From: Jimgerdemannia flammicorona
Taxonomy: Eukaryota > Mucoromycota > Endogonomycetes > Endogonales > Endogonaceae
Reading direction: 5' to 3'
Assembly: GCA_003990745.1 (NCBI GenBank)
Contig: RBNI01002289.1
Coordinates: forward strand, 1-18,960
DNA: 18,960 nucleotides
Position numbers and translations under genes: made by a program. Under the pieces are notes generated by a model. That model searched no databases. It was not told the origin of the DNA and worked only from the letters and a program-made list of their open reading frames with translations. Below are positions 17,326-18,960 of the stretch, piece after piece (position 1 is the first letter of the stretch; every line of letters starts with the position of its first letter).

Positions 17326-17350
17326 TATCTTAACATTCTTTATACTATAA

Positions 17351-17787
17351 TTTATTTTATAATAAAGCTAAATATTTAAAATTTTTTCCATATATTTATT
17401 TTGATATTCTCTACCTCTCTATATCATTTTAACTTCTTTTAAATGATGAAAAAGTTGTCTACTGATATCTGAAACCATATCATCAGTGAGTTGAAGTCTG
17501 GCAAAAAAAACTAACAAATTACATAACAAATAGGGATTGGTATAGCAACCATGAAATGTATACAAATGGTAGAGTGCATTGATATCGAAAAACATATGAA
17601 ATGAGGCCACCCATATAAGCTTTCCATTTGCAATGAGGTATGGGTCATTCATCAATGAGGTATGGGTCATTCATCAGGTAATGACGGGTAAGGCAGATAA
17701 TAGTGAAATAACTTAAAGATGATAGCAAAGATGATGACAAAATGTGCATTAGCATTTAGCCCTATGACGATGGCATTTGTGTGATAG
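17351..17787. other. A+T-rich spacer between the repeat copies
   Basis: No gene seen; the 83-codon minus frame at 17419-17670 has no family resemblance. It contains a perfect 22-bp tandem duplication at 17631-17674 (separate entry). G+C content rises towards copy 2. Confidence 0.4.
17631..17674. repeat. Perfect 22-bp tandem duplication
   Basis: 17631-17652 and 17653-17674 are identical (each starts CAATGAGGTATGGG and ends TCATTCAT). Absence of decay suggests a recent duplication. Confidence 0.9.
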
Positions 17788-18960
17788 CTCCTTTCTCCAC
17801 TACCTTACTGGTCACAAGGTTTGGTAGGCGACCTTCCGAGTCCCCTTTCCCCTATTATTACCCCCTCTACCTCGGGTTGGTTTGCTGTGCCTACAGGGGC
17901 ATAGTGGGAGGAGGGCAATAGTGATGAGTTGCCCCTTTATCAGTGTCGGATTGGTGCTTCCTCCACTTTTTCATGGATTCTGGTGCCTTTAGCTGCATCT
18001 GGGGTATACCTGTTTTGGTGCAGCGCCTTCTTCCTTTTGCTGTCGCCAACAAGGAGTTGTCTCGGTGTATCTCAGGCTATGTAGGGAGTCGGCCGACCTT
18101 GGGTGTCAAGTGCTCAGTGTAGGTTACCTACAGGTCCTCAGTGCCTGTGGTGGGGCCCTCTGGCTTTGGCGAGCTTCCCGGTGAGTGCGGTTCTGGCATA
18201 GGTGACTGCTTTTCGGGTGGTGTCAGGTTGGGAGGGGAGATGGCCATCACAGATAGGAGGAAGGGCGATAACAGTGGACCAGTAGGGTGCCAGGCTGGGG
18301 GCGGTCATTGGGGCTGGGGCAGGTGCTGCTTCAGTGGGGCCTTTTGATTGGTGCAGTGCAGTTAGGTAGTAGGTGACACTCTTGGCTTCTTTTGGTGGAT
18401 AGCGGAGTGAGGCCTCAGTCATCAGAGGGGGTTGGGGGGTCTGAGGCTACCTATTTCAGACATCTTGGCTGTACTCAACTGGAACCGAGAGCTGACATGG
18501 CAATGTAATTGAGGCCCATAGGCTTGAGTAGTGGGGTATTGGGGGTTTCCTCCCACCTCATATATAAGTCCTTTACTCACCTCAACTAGGAGAACCAGGT
18601 TCTACCCACCGTATTGTACTTTGATGAGAGTTTTTCTTTACCTGTCATTCTCTTTGGAGTGGCAGAGGCTATTCTATTTGGCTCGGGTGTGGCCTTGTAC
18701 ATACGTTGGGTTCTCAGGTGTGTGCTTTTGGTTGTTAGCATATGGTTGGGTTTCCCCTGGTGGTAGGGAGAGCATGGTGTGCAGAATGAGATATGGGCCA
18801 ACATAGGCCCTGCTGCGCCTGGCATAGTCGAGCTACTGGACAATAGCTAGCCTAGGTTAATGAGGGGACAGTGCTTGGTGGATGGTGGGGGAGGGTTTTG
18901 GCCTATATAGTCTAGGTTCCCTTCCAATAAAAATCTGCAGGACATGAGTCTATTAAAAAA
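17788..18960. repeat. Dispersed repeat, copy 2 (little decayed) running off the window
   Basis: The block 17788-18150 is the undecayed counterpart of copy 1, and the G+C-normal sequence continues to the window end without the interruptions. Minus-strand frames at 18138-18422 (Pro/Ala-rich) and 18586-18843 are open but not recognised as transposon proteins. The plus strand ends with AATAAA (18926-18931) and TATTAAAAAA. Probably part of a larger transposable element that continues to the right; its class (LTR, LINE or other) cannot be decided here. Confidence 0.6.
18926..18931 (+). terminator. AATAAA poly(A) signal candidate near the right edge
   Basis: Followed 24 bases later by an A run at the window end. 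May mark the 3' end of a plus-strand element transcript. Confidence 0.25.

Larger units (their letters stand above)
16501..17350. repeat. Dispersed repeat, copy 1 (A+T-decayed, interrupted twice)
   Basis: Blocks 16501-16697, 16960-17106 and about 17325-17350 align in order with the single block at 17788-18150. Examples: GGTTACAAGGTATTGG against GGTCACAAGGTTTGG; TATCAAATCAGTACTTTC against TGTCGGATTGGTGCTTCC; CTCAGACTATATAAGAAGTC against CTCAGGCTATGTAGGGAGTC. Nearly all differences are T for C or A for G in copy 1, changing both strands, which is the signature of RIP-like mutation. Copy 1 is split by a foldback element (16698-16959) and a second inverted-repeat element (17107-17325). The original element type is unknown; no coding sequence is recognised in it. 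Confidence 0.8.

Noticed and set aside
17419..17670. 83-codon minus-strand ORF in A+T-rich spacer
   Set aside because: Low-complexity region without motifs; part of its length is the 22-bp duplication.
1..18960. CRISPR array, rRNA or bacterial-type operon
   Set aside because: No regularly spaced repeats of CRISPR form, no conserved rRNA segments, and intron-bearing genes show a eukaryotic genome.

Overview
This window is nuclear DNA from a filamentous fungus, probably an ascomycete (Pezizomycotina), though the sequence does not settle the lineage. The evidence is: genes with several short GT-AG introns of about 80-140 bases, fungal F-box proteins, a Swi5-partner (Sfr1/Mei5) recombination gene, and G+C-balanced gene segments alternating with very A+T-rich islands full of C-to-T and G-to-A decayed repeats. 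Those decayed repeats are the usual trace of repeat-induced point mutation (RIP) or a similar process.

Layout. 1-108: minus-strand N-terminus of a gene running off the left edge. 760-2198: five-exon plus-strand gene for a charged nuclear-type protein of the style cell-cycle inhibitor 1 (SCI1) family. 2757-3700: three-exon Sfr1/Mei5-like recombination mediator. 3701-5189: no convincing gene, but a cluster of perfect stem-loops and a poly(A) signal. 5190-6554: intact single-exon F-box protein. 6555-8394: an A+T-rich repeat island bracketed by A32 and A34 runs. 8395-9992 (minus): an aldo-keto reductase gene with recognisable exons but several frame breaks, best read as a pseudogene. 9993-11557: no supported gene, but a 300-base run of closely packed hairpins. 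11558-13140 (minus): a second F-box/leucine-rich-repeat-like gene split by an apparent one-base deletion and carrying a large charged tandem-repeat insertion. 13910-14053: BTB-like coding remnant with an internal stop. 15375-15530: a 51-residue zinc-finger ORF with a TATA box. 16240-18960: nested repeats, comprising an A+T-decayed repeat copy broken by a foldback element and by a terminal-inverted-repeat element, followed by a G+C-normal copy of the same repeat.

The intact genes do not form a pathway. SCI1-like and Sfr1-like are ordinary housekeeping and recombination genes in tandem. The two F-box genes look like distant paralogues with matching landmarks (an F-box core of the form DLL-x-CSLV, and a GWP-acidic-LR segment), and each has an in-frame tandem-repeat expansion. 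The right third is transposon territory whose order of insertion can be read from the sequence. The most interesting unexplained signals are the hairpin clusters at 4325-4857 and 10646-10946 and the foldback-element family shared between the two A+T-rich islands.
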